Shown here: positions 43,214-52,929 of the stretch, piece after piece
How the letters are laid out: each line of letters begins with the position of its first letter
Numbering within the stretch: position 1 is the first letter of the stretch
From: Clostridium tunisiense TJ
GTDB lineage: Bacteria; Bacillota; Clostridia; Clostridiales; Clostridiaceae
NCBI RefSeq assembly: GCF_000300195.1
Contig: NZ_AMQH01000019.1
Coordinates: forward strand, 98,394 to 162,393
DNA length: 64,000 bases
Direction of reading: 5' to 3'
Program-made: the position numbers and the translations under genes
Notes under the pieces: model-generated
Database searches by the model: none
What the model was told of the DNA's origin: nothing
The model's input: the letters and a program-made list of their open reading frames with translations, nothing else

Positions 43214-44975
43214 TTCGAATAGTAAAATTTACAAAATCCATAGCTTGAAAAGGCTTTTGACATTGACTATCCCTCACTTTAAAAAAATAGGATTAGCAGC
43301 TTTATGTGTACTGCTTGTAAATGCAGCTGAACTTATAAAACCTTATATATTAAAGTTGGTTATTGATGATTTTTTAATAAATAAGGCGCCTCAATCTATG
43401 TTTTACTCAATTACTTCCATGGGAATTTTGTATTTTCTTATCGTTGCTTTAGGGGGAATGTTTTCATTTTCCCAAGTAAACTTTATAAATAGTGCAGCCC
43501 AGGAAATTATGAAAGACCTAAGAACTAGAGTATTTAATACAATTCAGCTACTACCATTATCATATCTTGACAAAACCTCATCAGGAAGACTGATTACAAG
43601 AGCAACAAATGATGTTGCGGCTTTAAGTGAAATGTATACTGATGTAATTATTAATTTGTTTAAAGATGTGTTTTTATTAATTGGTATTGTATATGCAATG
43701 GTAATGCTAGATATTAAATTAGCTTTAATTTCAATTTCTTTGGTACCTATAATGTTTTTGTTTGTTTTCCTACTAAAAAATAAAATTAAAAATAATTTTT
43801 CTAAGATGAAAAGTTTAATTGGAAGAATAAATGGCTTTATGGCTGAAAATATATCAGGAATGAAAATTATTCAAATATTTAGAGGGGAAAAAGAAAAAAA
43901 ACAGGAATTTTTAAAGTTAAATGGTGAGTATTTTAAGAGTACTTTATTTCAAGTAAGAATGAATAGTATATTAAGACCTGCTTCAGATGTGTTTCAAAGT
44001 ATTTCTGTGGCAATTTTAATTTGGTATGCTATGGGAAAAATATATAATCAAACCTTGGAAATTGGAGTGCTTTACGCTTTTACAACCTATATTAAACAAT
44101 TTTTTAATCCAATATCAGATTTAGCAGATAACTACACCACTATACAATCAGCATTGGTATCTGCAGATAGAATTTTTGAATTACTAGATGAGGAAGATAC
44201 CCTTGAAAATTTAGATCTAGGGAGGCCCATGGAATATATAAATGGAGATATAGAGTTTAGAAATGTTTGGTTTTCTTACAATGAGACGGATTGGATATTA
44301 AAAGATGTTAGTTTTACTATAAAAAGGGGTGAAACCGTTGCCTTTGTAGGTGAAACAGGAGCAGGAAAAACTACTATAATAAGTCTCATAAGTGGATTTT
44401 ATCCTATTCAAAGAGGGGAAATATTAATAGATGGGATAAATATAAATGAAATAAAAAAGAAGGACTTGAGAAGGAATGTTTCAGTAGTGCTGCAAGATGT
44501 ATTTTTATTTTCAGGTGACATAGCAAAGAATATATCATTAAATGATAATATTGATATTGAGGTTATAAATGAATCTCTAGAAATAACCTGTGCTTTAGAA
44601 TTTGTAAACAATCTACCACAAGGTATATATTCTCCAGTTATGGAGAGAGGTAGCACTTTTTCAGCTGGGGAAAAGCAATTACTATCCTTTGCTAGAGCTT
44701 TAGCTCATAAACCCTCTATATTTATTTTAGATGAAGCTACAGCAAATATTGATACCCATACGGAAAAGTTAATTCAGCAAGTTATTGAAAAGGTATCAAA
44801 ACACAGAACTACTTTAATCATTGCACATAGACTTTCTACTATTAGGAATGCAGATAAAATTATAGTTTTAAGTCATGGTGAAATTGTAGAAATAGGAAAT
44901 CATAATGAATTAATAAAAGGCAAGGGGCACTATAAAAGCATGATTGAAGGAAATAGCTTTAAGGAAGTTATATAG
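43173..44975 (+). CDS. ABC exporter half-transporter, subunit 2 (YheH/BmrD type)
   Basis: Partner half-transporter, 600 residues, six helices then an ATPase with GETGAGKTT, SVVLQDVFLFSGD, FSAGEKQLLSFARAL and FILDEATANID, where the catalytic Glu is present. Together the two should form a heterodimer with one consensus site. The gene overlaps its partner by 41 bases, with GGGGAGGA inside the upstream gene as its RBS. The signature FSAGE deviates from LSGGQ, as in many YheH-type proteins. Confidence 0.92.
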   Translation: MKPIWNNIKTLDHNSNSKIYKIHSLKRLLTLTIPHFKKIGLAALCVLLVNAAELIKPYILKLVIDDFLINKAPQSMFYSITSMGILYFLIVALGGMFSFSQVNFINSAAQEIMKDLRTRVFNTIQLLPLSYLDKTSSGRLITRATNDVAALSEMYTDVIINLFKDVFLLIGIVYAMVMLDIKLALISISLVPIMFLFVFLLKNKIKNNFSKMKSLIGRINGFMAENISGMKIIQIFRGEKEKKQEFLKLNGEYFKSTLFQVRMNSILRPASDVFQSISVAILIWYAMGKIYNQTLEIGVLYAFTTYIKQFFNPISDLADNYTTIQSALVSADRIFELLDEEDTLENLDLGRPMEYINGDIEFRNVWFSYNETDWILKDVSFTIKRGETVAFVGETGAGKTTIISLISGFYPIQRGEILIDGININEIKKKDLRRNVSVVLQDVFLFSGDIAKNISLNDNIDIEVINESLEITCALEFVNNLPQGIYSPVMERGSTFSAGEKQLLSFARALAHKPSIFILDEATANIDTHTEKLIQQVIEKVSKHRTTLIIAHRLSTIRNADKIIVLSHGEIVEIGNHNELIKGKGHYKSMIEGNSFKEVI

Positions 44976-45138
44976 TAAAGGGGGATACAAGTAAATAAAG
45001 TTTTCTACTAAATAGTTTAATAATAAAGGTGTAAACTTTAATGCTGTAGTCAGATTTAGAGAAGAAATTAAAAAATGTGTAAAAATACAAAAAATTAAAA
45101 GCCATCACTAATGAAGGCTTTTGATTTTTTAAAATTAT

Positions 45139-45212
45139 TGGAGCAGGTGAAGGGAATCGAACCCTCGCCATTAGCTTGGGAAGCTAATGTACTACCATTA
45201 TACTACACCTGC
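45139..45212 (-). tRNA. tRNA-Gly (TCC)
   Basis: On the minus strand GCAGGTG pairs with CACCTGC; the anticodon loop CTTCCCA gives TCC; T-arm GAGGGTTCGATTCCCTT; CCA is encoded. From 45213 to 45541 I see no gene or strong structure. Confidence 0.95.
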
Positions 45213-45541
45213 ATGAATTGTTGTGATTAAGTTAACGGTAGCTTGGCCACAATTTAATTATAGCATGTATCCATAAAATGTAAAGCTATTTCTATTAGCT
45301 ATAAGAAAAATTAATTTGTAAACTTTAATTAGGTTATTATCTAAGGCAGAAGGTTTCTTGGAAGAAAAGTTCAAATAAAAATAAACATTATTAATAGTAA
45401 AAGAATTAAAATTGCAACAATAACATAAAATAAAAGCAGTGAAAGTTATAGGTTGATTTTAAATTTGAATTACTTTAAATAGTATTTCGTGAAAAATGAA
45501 ATAAAAAATTATTTAATAAAATACTAAAGAGGTGAAATAAA

Positions 45542-47206
45542 GTGGAAGAAAATAGTAGTGTGAAAATTATTCCCTTAGGAGGGCTTGGAGAAATAGGAAA
45601 GAATATAACAGCCTTTGAGTATAAAGATGAAATCATCGTCATTGACTGTGGCATATCCTTTCCAGAAGAAGAGATGTATGGAGTTGATTTAGTTATTCCG
45701 GACATCACTTATTTGCTAAATAATAAAGATAAGGTTAAAGCTATTTTTATCACCCATGGTCATGAGGATCATATTGGTTCTTTGCCTTATATTTTGAAAC
45801 AACTTAATGTTCCAGTGTATGGCACTAGATTAACATTAGGAATAATTGAAAACAAGCTTAAGGAACATAATATACTACAAGAATGTAAGCTTAATGGAGT
45901 AGAAGCAGGACAGATAGTTAAATTACAAAATTTGAATGTGGAATTTATAAGAAATACTCATAGTATAGCAGATTCTTGCTCTATTGCAATTCATACACCA
46001 GTAGGAATCATATTACATACTGGAGATTTTAAGATAGATTATACACCAATTGATGGAAAAGTTATGGATTTAGAGCGAATATCAGCTCTTGGAAGAAAAG
46101 GCGTACTTCTTCTAATGGCTGATAGTACTAACGTACAACGTCAAGGACACACAATATCTGAAAGGTCCATAGGAGAAACTTTAAATAGAGTTATTTCTGG
46201 AGCAAGAGGAAGAGTTATAGTGGCTACCTTTGCTTCAAATATCCATAGAATGCAGCAAATAATAAATGCTTCAATGCAATATGGTAGGAAAGTAGCTTTT
46301 AGTGGTAGAAGTATGGAGAATATATCCCAAGTAGCTATGGAACTTGGATATCTCCATATACCTGAAGGTCAAGTTATAAAAGCTGAGGAGATATATGATT
46401 ATCCCAATGAAAAAGTTACTATAATTACAACTGGAAGTCAGGGAGAGCCTATGGCTGCACTAGCGAGAATAGCTTTTTCTACCCATAGAAAGATTAAGTT
46501 AGAACCAAATGACCTATTTATTATTTCAGCATCACCAATTCCAGGAAATGAAAAACTCATTTCAAGAGTAATTAACGAGTTATTTAGAAAAGGTGCAGAT
46601 GTAATTTATGAAGATTTAGAAGAAGTTCACGTTTCAGGGCATGCTTATCAAGAAGAGTTAAAACTAATTCACACTTTAGTGCATCCGAAGTTCTTTATGC
46701 CTGTTCATGGAGAGTACAGACATTTGAAACATCATACCGAGCTTGCAGTAAAATTGGGAATGAATAGAGAAAATATCTTTGCTTTAGAGACCGGGGATGT
46801 ATTAGAAGTATCAGAAAATGAAGCAAAGGTAACTGGAAAGGTAAAAACCGGATCTGTATTTGTAGATGGCATTGGAGTTGGAGATGTAGGCACTGTAGTT
46901 CTAAGAGATAGAAAACACTTAGCTCAAGATGGAATGGTTACAGTGGTTGCAACTATAGAAAAAGAATCCTTTAGTCTTATTGCTGGGCCGGATATAATCA
47001 CAAGAGGTTTTGTATACGCTAAGGAGTCAGAAGAACTAATTAATGAAATAAAAGAAATAGCAAGAATAGAGCTTGAAAGCTGCTTAGATAGAAAGATTAT
47101 TGAATGGTATGTATTAAAAGCTAATATGAAGTCAGCTATTGAAAAGTATTTATTTGAGAAAACTAAGAGAAGGCCAACTATACTTCCAATTATCATGGAA
47201 ATTTAA
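45542..47206 (+). CDS. rnj: Ribonuclease J
   Basis: A 554-residue MBL/beta-CASP RNase that trims and degrades mRNA from the 5' end. Metal motif THGHEDHIGSLPYIL, TGDFKIDYTP, GSQGEPMAALAR, VHVSGHAYQEELK and HPKFFMPVHGEYRHL are all in place; the last 100 residues are the C-terminal domain (FSLIAGPDIITRGFVY). GTG start at 45542 follows AGAGGTG. Single gene with a strong terminator. Confidence 0.96.
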   Translation: MEENSSVKIIPLGGLGEIGKNITAFEYKDEIIVIDCGISFPEEEMYGVDLVIPDITYLLNNKDKVKAIFITHGHEDHIGSLPYILKQLNVPVYGTRLTLGIIENKLKEHNILQECKLNGVEAGQIVKLQNLNVEFIRNTHSIADSCSIAIHTPVGIILHTGDFKIDYTPIDGKVMDLERISALGRKGVLLLMADSTNVQRQGHTISERSIGETLNRVISGARGRVIVATFASNIHRMQQIINASMQYGRKVAFSGRSMENISQVAMELGYLHIPEGQVIKAEEIYDYPNEKVTIITTGSQGEPMAALARIAFSTHRKIKLEPNDLFIISASPIPGNEKLISRVINELFRKGADVIYEDLEEVHVSGHAYQEELKLIHTLVHPKFFMPVHGEYRHLKHHTELAVKLGMNRENIFALETGDVLEVSENEAKVTGKVKTGSVFVDGIGVGDVGTVVLRDRKHLAQDGMVTVVATIEKESFSLIAGPDIITRGFVYAKESEELINEIKEIARIELESCLDRKIIEWYVLKANMKSAIEKYLFEKTKRRPTILPIIMEI

Positions 47207-47320
47207 AAAAGGTATCTTAGTTAGTAGAGTAGATATGATTTTAGTAAGTGTGAAAGCTGGTATATTAGATTATAGGCATTGAAAAAAACTAAGATTAATT
47301 TTTTTATGCCTAAAATATAG

Positions 47321-47362
47321 ATAACTATAGTGCTTTAAGGTTAAAGTGCTATAGTTATTTAT
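47321..47362. terminator. Bidirectional terminator
   Basis: An 18-bp stem with two wobble pairs (ATAACTATAGTGCTTTAA and partner) around GG; T-rich on both exits. It lies between rnj (plus) and the LysR gene (minus). Confidence 0.82.
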
Positions 47363-47435
47363 TATAAATATTATTTTTTATATAAAATAATAATGGAATC
47401 ACATAAAATCTTAAAGTTATTGGTGAAAATAACCA

Positions 47436-48305
47436 TCATATGTCTTGCAAATCAAAATTTTTAATGAAATCAACAAATGCGTTAACTACATTTAAATTTA
47501 AAACCTCTTTTTCGTAAAACAACCAAGTTTTTCTTATTATAGGAGTTCCGTTTTTATTAAATAAATTAATTATGTGTAGATCATTTAAATTATTTACCAC
47601 AAGCCTAGGCATAATTCCATAACCTAGGTCATTGATGACCATTTCCTTACAAGTTTCAAGTTGATCAACATTCATACTTACTAGTGGACCGATAGTAAAG
47701 TTGTCAGTCCACCAATTGTCAATTAATGACTTTAATAAATGATCCGTTTGATAATCTATTCTAGGAAGGTTAGGAAGATTTTCTAACTCAATGTTATTTT
47801 TTGAAACAACACATATATTTTCCTCGAACAATAGGTGTTTCTCGCATTTCCATCTATAATCTCCTCGAACAAACCCAAGATGAATATCTTTATTAGCCAA
47901 CATATTTACTATATCGCTACTCCAATCTGTAATTATTTTAAACTCAACTTTAGGATATTTAGTTTTAAAAAGCTTTAATAAAGCGGGAAGCTTGTGTTTC
48001 ATCATAAAACGAGATACTCCTAGTTTCAGTGTTCCTACCACATCATTATCCATATTCCAAAGGGTTTCTTTTGCTTTTTCTATTTTTTGCAATATCTCGT
48101 TAGCACATTGATATAAGTATTCTCCTTGAGGGGTAAAGCATACACCTCTTCTTCCTCTTGTTACAATATTTACACCAAACTCTTTTTCCATTTGCTTTAA
48201 CCTATTGGTCAGTGCTGGTTGAGAGATATATAAAGTTTCAGCGGCTTTAGTTATATTTTTTTTGTCATATAAAACTTTAAGAATAAGCCAGTCTCTATTG
48301 TCCAT
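47436..48305 (-). CDS. LysR-family transcriptional regulator
   Basis: A 289-residue LTTR: winged helix in residues 1-60 (NITKAAETLYISQPALTNRLKQMEKEFGVNIVTR) and a periplasmic-binding-type effector domain. It is divergently placed from the half-size AbrB membrane gene, with a 10-bp-arm inverted repeat in the 335-base gap, the usual LysR layout, so it probably controls that gene. The effector may be a small organic acid given the citrate island, which is inference. Confidence 0.92.
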   Translation of the reverse strand: MDNRDWLILKVLYDKKNITKAAETLYISQPALTNRLKQMEKEFGVNIVTRGRRGVCFTPQGEYLYQCANEILQKIEKAKETLWNMDNDVVGTLKLGVSRFMMKHKLPALLKLFKTKYPKVEFKIITDWSSDIVNMLANKDIHLGFVRGDYRWKCEKHLLFEENICVVSKNNIELENLPNLPRIDYQTDHLLKSLIDNWWTDNFTIGPLVSMNVDQLETCKEMVINDLGYGIMPRLVVNNLNDLHIINLFNKNGTPIIRKTWLFYEKEVLNLNVVNAFVDFIKNFDLQDI

Positions 48306-48325
48306 TTCCTTCCTCCAATTTAGAT

Positions 48326-48363
48326 ATAATATTTTTTTATGGTTATTTATAATAAAATATTAT
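48326..48363. promoter_or_regulatory. Inverted repeat in the LysR-AbrB intergenic region
   Basis: ATAATATTTT (48326-48335) and AAAATATTAT (48354-48363) form perfect 10-bp arms 18 bases apart, next to the LysR start codon. Possible LysR operator. The rest of 48306-48640 is A+T-rich spacer. Confidence 0.4.
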
Positions 48364-48640
48364 TTTATTTATTTCTAATAATATACTAAACTTAATATAA
48401 AGTGGTCAAGAACTAAGGTTATTTAGTTCATCAGTAGCATAGGATTTTTTTATAAACTTATTATGCTAAAAATTAGGATTGAAGTGTTGTATGATATTCA
48501 TAAGACATTAATAAGCCACTATTATATTAGGTGATTACTTCATTCTAGATAAGGGACTAAAATGAATTTATCTATTTTTGGTATATAGGTCAGAATTGAA
48601 GAACAGTAATGATTTTATTTATTAGAAAAGGAGTTTAGTT

Positions 48641-49138
48641 ATGGAAAAGATAGTATATACGTTAGTTATTGCAGCTGTTGGTGGTTATATGGGAATTAAG
48701 CTAAAGATACCTGCAGGAGCATTGATTGGAGCAATGGTATTTGTAGCTGTCTACAATATAAAAACCTCACAAGGCTATATACCAAGAGACTTTAAGTTAG
48801 TAGCACAGATTGTTGTTGGGGGAATGCTAGGATTAAACTTTAATATGGAAGCAATATTAGCATTGAAAAAATTAATATTGCCCTCCATTGTATTAGTAAT
48901 TGGATTAACTATATTTAGTTTATTATTAGGAATTTTAATACATAAAATTACGGGTTTAGATTTAGTAACTGCATTATTTAGTAGTTCCCCAGGAGGACTT
49001 ACTGATATGTCACTATTGTCTGAAGCATATGGAGCTCAGACACATATAGTAGCATTGATGCATCTAATACGTCTTACCACAGTAATAACTATTTTCCCAA
49101 TAATAATAAAGTTTTTAAAAGAACATTTTTTATTCTAA
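48641..49138 (+). CDS. AbrB-family membrane protein, single-repeat size
   Basis: A 165-residue integral membrane protein with about five helices. GGYMGIKLKIPAGALIGAMV and FSSSPGGLTDMSLLSEAYGAQ match one copy of the AbrB duplication domain; usual family members are about twice as long. It may act as a homodimer. Often linked to transport or regulation of organic compounds; substrate unknown. AAAAGGAG precedes ATG 48641. Confidence 0.85.
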   Translation: MEKIVYTLVIAAVGGYMGIKLKIPAGALIGAMVFVAVYNIKTSQGYIPRDFKLVAQIVVGGMLGLNFNMEAILALKKLILPSIVLVIGLTIFSLLLGILIHKITGLDLVTALFSSSPGGLTDMSLLSEAYGAQTHIVALMHLIRLTTVITIFPIIIKFLKEHFLF

Positions 49139-49297
49139 AATCAATAAAACACAGTGTATTGAACATGAGATTAAAGAAATGTTTTTATTTAGATTTATAA
49201 TTGATATTTAATGCTTGAAGCATACTTGCTTCATTCTAAAAACAGTAAGGAGTTGTTTGAGAAATATATTTACAATAAGTGAAATAAAATTATAAGA

Positions 49298-49334
49298 AGC
49301 TACTGCTTACTTTGAGAAAGTAAGCAGTAGCTCT
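49298..49334. terminator. Terminator hairpin
   Basis: Perfect 16-bp stem AGCTACTGCTTACTTT and complement around GAG. It touches the stop codon of the response regulator gene on the minus strand and ends the AbrB unit on the plus strand. Confidence 0.85.
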
Positions 49335-50025
49335 AAATTGAAAATTGATATCCAATTCCCCAAATAGTTTTAATATACTTAGGTTTGCTGGGATTATCTT
49401 CGATTTTATTTCTTAAATATTTCATGTAAACCATAATGCTATTATAGTCTACATCATTATTATTCCATATATTCTCATAAAGTTCTTCTTTGGTAAATAC
49501 TTGATTGGGATTTTCCATAAAGAATTTTATAAGCTTAATTTCTTTTGAAGATAATTTTATTTCTAAATCATTTTTATAAAATTTATAACCATTTAAATCA
49601 AATCTAAAAGGTCCATGAACTAAACTCATAGCGAAAGTATTTTTGTTTAAGATTTCTTCACGTCTTTTCAGTTGGGATTTTACTTGAGCACCAAGTACAG
49701 AGGGGCTGAAAGGTTTTGTGATATAACTATCCGCTCCAATGTTTAATCCTCGAATAATATCTTCATCTTCTCTTTTTCCACTGAGAAATATGATTGGTAA
49801 TTGTAAGTTGGAATTTCTAATAGTTTGAGCAACTTCATAACCGGAAATTCCATCCATCAATATATCTAATATAATTAAGTCAAAGTCAGTATTAGCTACC
49901 ATTTCAAGCCCTTCCTCGCCGCTTTCTGCTTGATAAACTAACATACCCTCCAGAGTAAGAGTTCTATAGATTAGTTTTCTAATAGCTTCTTCATCTTCTA
50001 CAATAAGAATTTTTGCTTTTCCCAT
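49333..50025 (-). CDS. OmpR/PhoB-family response regulator
   Basis: A 230-residue regulator: receiver residues 1-120 (ILIVEDEEAIRKL; phospho-acceptor Asp in LIILDILMDGISG; PIIFLSGKR; Lys in YITKPFSP) and winged-helix output (KLSSKEIKLIKFF, VFTKEELYENIW, YMKYLRNKIEDNPSKPKYI, GIGYQF). No cognate simple kinase lies next to it; the hybrid kinase is divergent across 319 bases. OmpR-type regulators bind tandem repeats about 11 bp apart, and such an array lies upstream of citM. Confidence 0.93.
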   Translation of the reverse strand: MGKAKILIVEDEEAIRKLIYRTLTLEGMLVYQAESGEEGLEMVANTDFDLIILDILMDGISGYEVAQTIRNSNLQLPIIFLSGKREDEDIIRGLNIGADSYITKPFSPSVLGAQVKSQLKRREEILNKNTFAMSLVHGPFRFDLNGYKFYKNDLEIKLSSKEIKLIKFFMENPNQVFTKEELYENIWNNNDVDYNSIMVYMKYLRNKIEDNPSKPKYIKTIWGIGYQFSI

Positions 50026-50344
50026 ATTTCCTCCATAATGCTAATAACTCACACAAGGTAAGTATTTAAAGTTTTTAGATTTAAAATTATATAAAGAATT
50101 TAACATAATTATAATAAATACTATGTAAGAAAATCAATATTATTTTATAGACAAGAGATTATTAATCCTAAAGCATAGTTGTGAATTAAATTGCAGTTTG
50201 ATATATTGGTTTTAAACTTATTATTTACTCTAGGTTGCATTTAATACTTGAGTATAAATTATTAATACAATTAATTATCCTTATAATTAAAATGTATATA
50301 AGCAATGCATAATATAAATGACTAATTCTTTGGAGGTACTATTT

Positions 50345-52561
50345 GTGATTAAAATGCTAAAAGGAAAACATTTAACAAGAAAAAAGAAAATAAAACTATT
50401 GGTTGGAATTATACTAGTAATTATTCTAAGTGCACTGACTTATTTTACATATAGGCAATACGAGAAGACAATTGTATTCCAACAACAACAAAATATGCTT
50501 GGGATTTCCAGGTCTATATCACGTAGTATAGAGTTATTTATCAATGACATTAAAGATAGTATGAAAATTATTACCTTAGATACTGAAATTATTGGGAAAG
50601 CCTCTCTTATAGAAAAGGAAAGTTATAGTGTAAAACTGAAGGCCTTTTATGAAGCGCAGAAAGAATCTATTGATGGAGTTTATATTTTTGATAAAGATGG
50701 AAAAATGGTTAATAAATACCCAGAGGATCCAAAGACTATAAAAAATCATGTTCAAGCAAATGTTGATTATGTTATTTCTAGTAAGAAAGCCTACATTGCT
50801 AATCCTTATTTAGACGAAGAAAAAAATGAGTTTATGCTGTATATTTATGAGCCGATTTTCAGTGAAAATCACTTTAAAGGGGTATTATCTGTGAGCATAA
50901 GCCTAGATGCTATTTATAATAAATTGATTCGACCTGTAAAAATTGGAGAAAAGGGTTACGCATTGGTTAAGGATCAATATGGAATAATAATAATGCATAA
51001 TGTAAAAGAACAAGTTGGTATGGATGTTATAGAAACAAGAAAACATTTACATCCAGAATTAGATTTTAAAGAATTAGAAGAACTCATTGATGCGCAACTT
51101 GCTGGAGAAGAAGGGACAGATATTTATCATTCCTATTGGTGGGCAGAAAGTTCATTAAAAAAAGTGAAGAAACTTAACGCATATACCCCTGTGAGATTAG
51201 GTGATTATTTTTGGGTGGTAGCATTAACTATGTCCTATGATGAAGTACAAGAACCTATTAATAGATTTTTAGGTCAGATTATAATAATTGCTATTTTAAT
51301 AACTATTATCATATCAATATTTATAACTATTCTCATTAAAATGAAAAAAAATAAAGAAGAACTAGAAAAGGAAACAAAGTATCTAAAGATGCTAAATGAA
51401 GCTTCAGAAAGACTTAGGGAGAAGGAGGCAGAAATATATCATTCAAATAAGCTTAAAATGGTAGGAACCTTTGCAGGAGGAATAGCACATGATATCAATA
51501 ATTTATTGACACCAATATTAGGTTATTCAGAACTTTTACTCATGAGGTTACCTAAGGATAGCGAATATTATGAGGATGTGGAAGAAATATTAAAGGCTTC
51601 TGAGAAGGGTAAAGATTTAATTGAACAGATTTTAGTGTTTAGCAGAAATGATAAAAATATAACTAAAGTAGAACAAATTAATATAAACCAGGTTACTAAA
51701 GAAACTGTAAAGCTTATTAAAACAGTTATCCCTAAGAATATAATAATTAAAGAGAATATACAAGAAAATTGTGGTTACGTAGATGCAAATTTCACTCATA
51801 TACATCAAGTTATATTTAATTTATGCACTAATGCATATCAAGCAATAAAACACATGGATGGAATATTGGAAATATCATTGAGAAGAGTGGAGGGTACAAG
51901 TATAAAAGAGGTAAGAAAGGATTCGTTTTATGCAGAGTTAGTAATTAAAGATAACGGCTGTGGAATGGACGAAGAGACTCAACAACGAATATTTGAACCT
52001 TTTTTCACAACAAAATCTGTTGGTGAAGGTACGGGGTTGGGATTATTCGTTGTGAAAAATATTATAGATAAATACGGAGGCATAATAACAGTTGAAAGTG
52101 AATTAGGAAAAGGAAGTTTATTCAAAGTATATCTACCTCTAACTTATGCAGGGCAAGAATATCAGGAGCTCAAAGAAGAGGAGTCTTATGTAGGAAAAAA
52201 GATTTTAATTGTTGATGATAATGAGAAGGTAATTAAGGTGTTGAAAAAAGGTTTAGAACATCTTGGATACTGTGTAGTTTCAGAAACAGACTCTACAAAA
52301 GCTTTAGAAATAATCAAATATAATTATAAAAATATAGATTTAGTTATCACTGATTACATGATGCCAAACATTAATGGAAGTGAGTTGGCATATAAAATTA
52401 AGGAGATAGAAAAAAATATCCCTATAGTACTTGTCAGCGGATATATGGATGAAAATCAAATGGATATAGGTAAAGATGTAAAAGTAGATGCTTATATGTC
52501 TAAACCTATAGAAATTAGTAAACTATCAAAGATAATAAAAAAACTATTGGTTAACCAATAA
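50345..52561 (+). CDS. Hybrid histidine kinase with Cache sensor and receiver domain
   Basis: About 738 residues from GTG 50345, seven bases after TTGGAGG (an upstream ATG at 50318 overlaps it). Two membrane helices (residues 19-35 and near 310-335) enclose a Cache sensor facing outside. Then HisKA (GGIAHDINNLLTPILGYSELL, phospho-His), HATPase (NLCTNAYQAI, DNGCGMDEETQ, TGLGLFVVKNI) and a C-terminal receiver (ILIVDDNEK; Asp in VITDYMMPN). There is no HPt domain. It could pass phosphate to the divergent OmpR regulator. Sensing citrate is inferred from location. The gap 50026-50344 shows nothing else. Confidence 0.9.
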   Translation: MIKMLKGKHLTRKKKIKLLVGIILVIILSALTYFTYRQYEKTIVFQQQQNMLGISRSISRSIELFINDIKDSMKIITLDTEIIGKASLIEKESYSVKLKAFYEAQKESIDGVYIFDKDGKMVNKYPEDPKTIKNHVQANVDYVISSKKAYIANPYLDEEKNEFMLYIYEPIFSENHFKGVLSVSISLDAIYNKLIRPVKIGEKGYALVKDQYGIIIMHNVKEQVGMDVIETRKHLHPELDFKELEELIDAQLAGEEGTDIYHSYWWAESSLKKVKKLNAYTPVRLGDYFWVVALTMSYDEVQEPINRFLGQIIIIAILITIIISIFITILIKMKKNKEELEKETKYLKMLNEASERLREKEAEIYHSNKLKMVGTFAGGIAHDINNLLTPILGYSELLLMRLPKDSEYYEDVEEILKASEKGKDLIEQILVFSRNDKNITKVEQININQVTKETVKLIKTVIPKNIIIKENIQENCGYVDANFTHIHQVIFNLCTNAYQAIKHMDGILEISLRRVEGTSIKEVRKDSFYAELVIKDNGCGMDEETQQRIFEPFFTTKSVGEGTGLGLFVVKNIIDKYGGIITVESELGKGSLFKVYLPLTYAGQEYQELKEEESYVGKKILIVDDNEKVIKVLKKGLEHLGYCVVSETDSTKALEIIKYNYKNIDLVITDYMMPNINGSELAYKIKEIEKNIPIVLVSGYMDENQMDIGKDVKVDAYMSKPIEISKLSKIIKKLLVNQ

Positions 52562-52741
52562 ACAGTATTATTATAGCTTACAAAGAATTAAAAGTTTCTG
52601 AGAGATTTGATATGATGAAAAGTATCAAATCTCATATTTTTCCATTGGAAAAAATAATTTTAAGAACATTTAAATTTATTATTAAGAATACTTTTAAGCT
52701 TATGAGTTGAAGAAGATTGGTCTCGGAAAAAAATGGCAAAA

Positions 52742-52785
52742 ATTATTTTAAGATTATTTTAAGATTACTTTAATATTACTTTAAG
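52742..52785 (+). repeat. 11-bp direct repeat array (TTAAG)
   Basis: TTAAG or TTAAT occurs at 52748, 52759, 52770 and 52781, exactly 11 bases apart, in near-identical units ATTATTTTAAG / ATTACTTTAAG. Further TTAAG copies lie at 52660, 52682 and 52694. An 11-bp period is one helical turn and suits OmpR/PhoB-type binding. About 145 bases upstream of citM. Confidence 0.55.
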
Positions 52786-52832
52786 AATTGAAAAAAAATT
52801 ACAAAAATTGAAGGAAAATAACAAAAAACTTG

Positions 52833-52879
52833 TTGAATTTAAAAAAATAAGTATATATAATGAACTTAATCTAGCTAGA
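52833..52879 (+). promoter_or_regulatory. citM promoter with adjacent palindrome
   Basis: TTGAAT (52833-52838), 17-base spacer, perfect TATAAT (52856-52861). The perfect palindrome TCTAGCTAGA (52870-52879) lies just past the expected start site, a typical operator position. Regulators nearby are the FadR-type GntR and the OmpR-type protein. Confidence 0.6.
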
Positions 52880-52895
52880 GAATTTAAGTATAATT

Positions 52896-52911
52896 TAAAA
52901 ACGTTTACAAA
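52896..52911 (-). promoter_or_regulatory. Possible catabolite-responsive element
   Basis: On the minus strand TTGTAAACGTTTTTA matches the CcpA consensus core (TGTAAACG) but its right half is poor. It lies between the citM promoter and RBS, where CcpA would block transcription. Confidence 0.4.
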
Positions 52912-52929
52912 TTTACGGAGGTGTATATT

